Of a stretch of 64,000 bases of DNA, positions 63,097 to 64,000 are shown in pieces. This DNA is from Shimia abyssi (GTDB lineage: Bacteria; Pseudomonadota; Alphaproteobacteria; Rhodobacterales; Rhodobacteraceae), in the NCBI RefSeq assembly GCF_003014475.1, contig NZ_PYGJ01000006.1, forward strand, positions 124,001 to 188,000, read 5' to 3'. Position 1 is the stretch's first letter, and the number at the start of each line of letters is the position of its first letter. Below the pieces are notes generated by a model. The model was not told the origin of the DNA. It made no database searches and was given only the letters and a program-made list of their open reading frames with translations. A program made the position numbers and the translations under genes.

Positions 63097-64000
63097 ATGG
63101 ACGGCTACGCATATGATCTCGGGCAGTATTCTCTGCCTGTCACAACCAGCAACGCACAGGCTCAGACTTGGTTCAACCGTGGCCTGAACTGGATGTTCGA
63201 CTACAACCACGAAGAGGCTGTGACCTGCTTTCAAAAGGCGGTCGAACAGGATCCGCGCTGCGCCATGGCTCAATGGGGCGTCGCTTATGCGGCGGGTCCG
63301 AACTACAATATGGAATGGCAGCATTTCGATGATGCGGGCCGCACCGAGGCGTTGGCCACCAGCCATGCCGCCACGCAGGCCGCCATAGCCCTGATCGATA
63401 GCGCCACCCCGACCGAGGCTGCTCTGATCGCCGCCCTGCCCTCGCGCTATCCGCAGGCCGAGATCACCGACCTTGAGACCATGGTGCGCTGGAACGATGA
63501 TTTTGCAGCGGCCATGCGCACGGCCTATCAGGCCCATCCCGACAATCTTGACGTCGCTACTATCTTCGCTGAGGCGCTGCTGAACCGTCACCCGTGGAAC
63601 ATGTGGAACCTGCCCGCCGCAGTGCCCACCGACGGGGCCGATACGATCGAATGCCAAGCCCTTCTGGAGCGGGCGATGCAGAACAACACCGCCGCCATGC
63701 GCCACCCCGGCCTGCTGCACCTCTATGTGCACCTGATGGAGATGTCGCCTTTTCCCGAAAAGGCGCTCAAGGCGGGCGATGCGCTGCGCACGCTCATGCC
63801 CGACGGCGGGCACCTGATCCACATGCCCACACATATCGACGTGCTGTGTGGGCATTACGAAAACGTGGTGCGCTGGAACACCGCCGCCACCGTAGCCGAC
63901 ATGAAGTATTTTGAGCGTGAAGGCGCGTTCAACATCTACACCGGCTACCGGCTGCACAATTACCATTTTGTCATCTACGGAGCGATGTTTCTGGGCCAGA
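63097..64000 (+). CDS. Tetratricopeptide repeat protein, truncated by the window end
   Basis: The visible part is about 301 residues from MDGYAYDLGQYSLPVTTSN, with GGGGAGAGG as ribosome site, and runs off the right edge. The sequence NRGLNWMFDYNHEEAVTCFQKAVEQDPRCAMAQWGVAYA (shown by its first part, NRGLNWMFDYNHEEAV) and HPGLLHLYVHLMEMSP, HMPTHIDV are typical of a large group of TPR-containing proteins, several of which have the HxxxH pattern. Function unknown. No signal peptide is evident. It follows the MFS gene by 41 bp. Confidence 0.85.
   Translation, partial: MDGYAYDLGQYSLPVTTSNAQAQTWFNRGLNWMFDYNHEEAVTCFQKAVEQDPRCAMAQWGVAYAAGPNYNMEWQHFDDAGRTEALATSHAATQAAIALIDSATPTEAALIAALPSRYPQAEITDLETMVRWNDDFAAAMRTAYQAHPDNLDVATIFAEALLNRHPWNMWNLPAAVPTDGADTIECQALLERAMQNNTAAMRHPGLLHLYVHLMEMSPFPEKALKAGDALRTLMPDGGHLIHMPTHIDVLCGHYENVVRWNTAATVADMKYFEREGAFNIYTGYRLHNYHFVIYGAMFLGQ

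Noticed and set aside
63052-63966. 304-codon minus-strand frame at the right end
   Set aside because: The plus-strand TPR protein with a strong ribosome site accounts for this stretch.

Overview
The window looks like ordinary chromosome from an alphaproteobacterium of the Rhodobacterales (Roseobacter group). The grounds are high G+C content, gene families typical of that group (class II DAHP synthase, DUF1476/zeta ATPase inhibitor, DUF1638, PAS_5, IalB, a zeta/pur neighbourhood, a DctD-type regulator without GAFTGA) and many ATGA start/stop overlaps. No rRNA, tRNA, CRISPR array, prophage, transposase or plasmid function was recognised. This identification rests on recalled family knowledge, not on a search.

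Layout. 1-1.6 kb: gmk and yicC (minus), with the first codons of a possible gamma-carbonic-anhydrase-like gene at the left edge. 1.8-6.8 kb: PAS_5 protein, class II DAHP synthase, divergent GlxA/AraC regulator, small exported protein, PQQ sugar dehydrogenase. 6.9-13.0 kb: a branched-chain-amino-acid-type ABC transporter operon (livK, livG, livF, livH, livM) carrying two small secreted four-cysteine proteins between its transporter genes. 13.1-16.2 kb: GYD protein, HerA-like DUF853 ATPase, two candidate small RNAs, IalB-like protein. 16.6-24.3 kb: surface-sugar genes (NeuC-like epimerase; minus-strand operon of a glycosyltransferase-like protein, CMP-acylneuraminate synthetase, SDR and Gfo/Idh/MocA dehydrogenase; LpxL-like acyltransferase), interrupted by a winged-helix/alpha-beta-hydrolase regulator. 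24.6-25.4 kb: an ankyrin-cytochrome c fusion.

25.9-33.8 kb: ppx-rlmE, a Tat-exported PhoX phosphatase behind a PHO-box-like motif, a P450/hydrolase pair, ccdA and a TusA protein. 33.8-41.4 kb: RNase E with a very large acidic insertion in its S1 domain, a HAD phosphatase, and a DctB/DctD two-component pair. 41.5-46.5 kb: purC, purS and purQ, with a secreted CHAT-protease gene between purS and purQ, then the zeta ATPase inhibitor. 46.7-54.2 kb: MprF-like lipid enzyme, homocysteine methyltransferase, LysR regulator, DUF4242, radical SAM protein, then a corrinoid protein-GNAT-DUF1638 operon. The homocysteine methyltransferase and corrinoid protein probably form parts of a split cobalamin-dependent methionine synthase.

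54.4-56.7 kb: an exported acidic PepSY-like protein, a membrane-anchored LuxR-type regulator and a ferric-reductase-like flavocytochrome, possibly one redox module. 56.8-64 kb: TPR sulfotransferase, XRE-cupin regulator divergent from an acyl-CoA synthetase/DsbA/potassium-channel/MFS gene run, and a TPR protein cut off by the right edge.

Most of the window is housekeeping. The parts least explained by known systems are the paired cysteine proteins in the ABC operon, the candidate small RNA with anti-Shine-Dalgarno loops, the CHAT protease in the purine operon, the ankyrin-cytochrome fusion, and the membrane HTH/flavocytochrome module.
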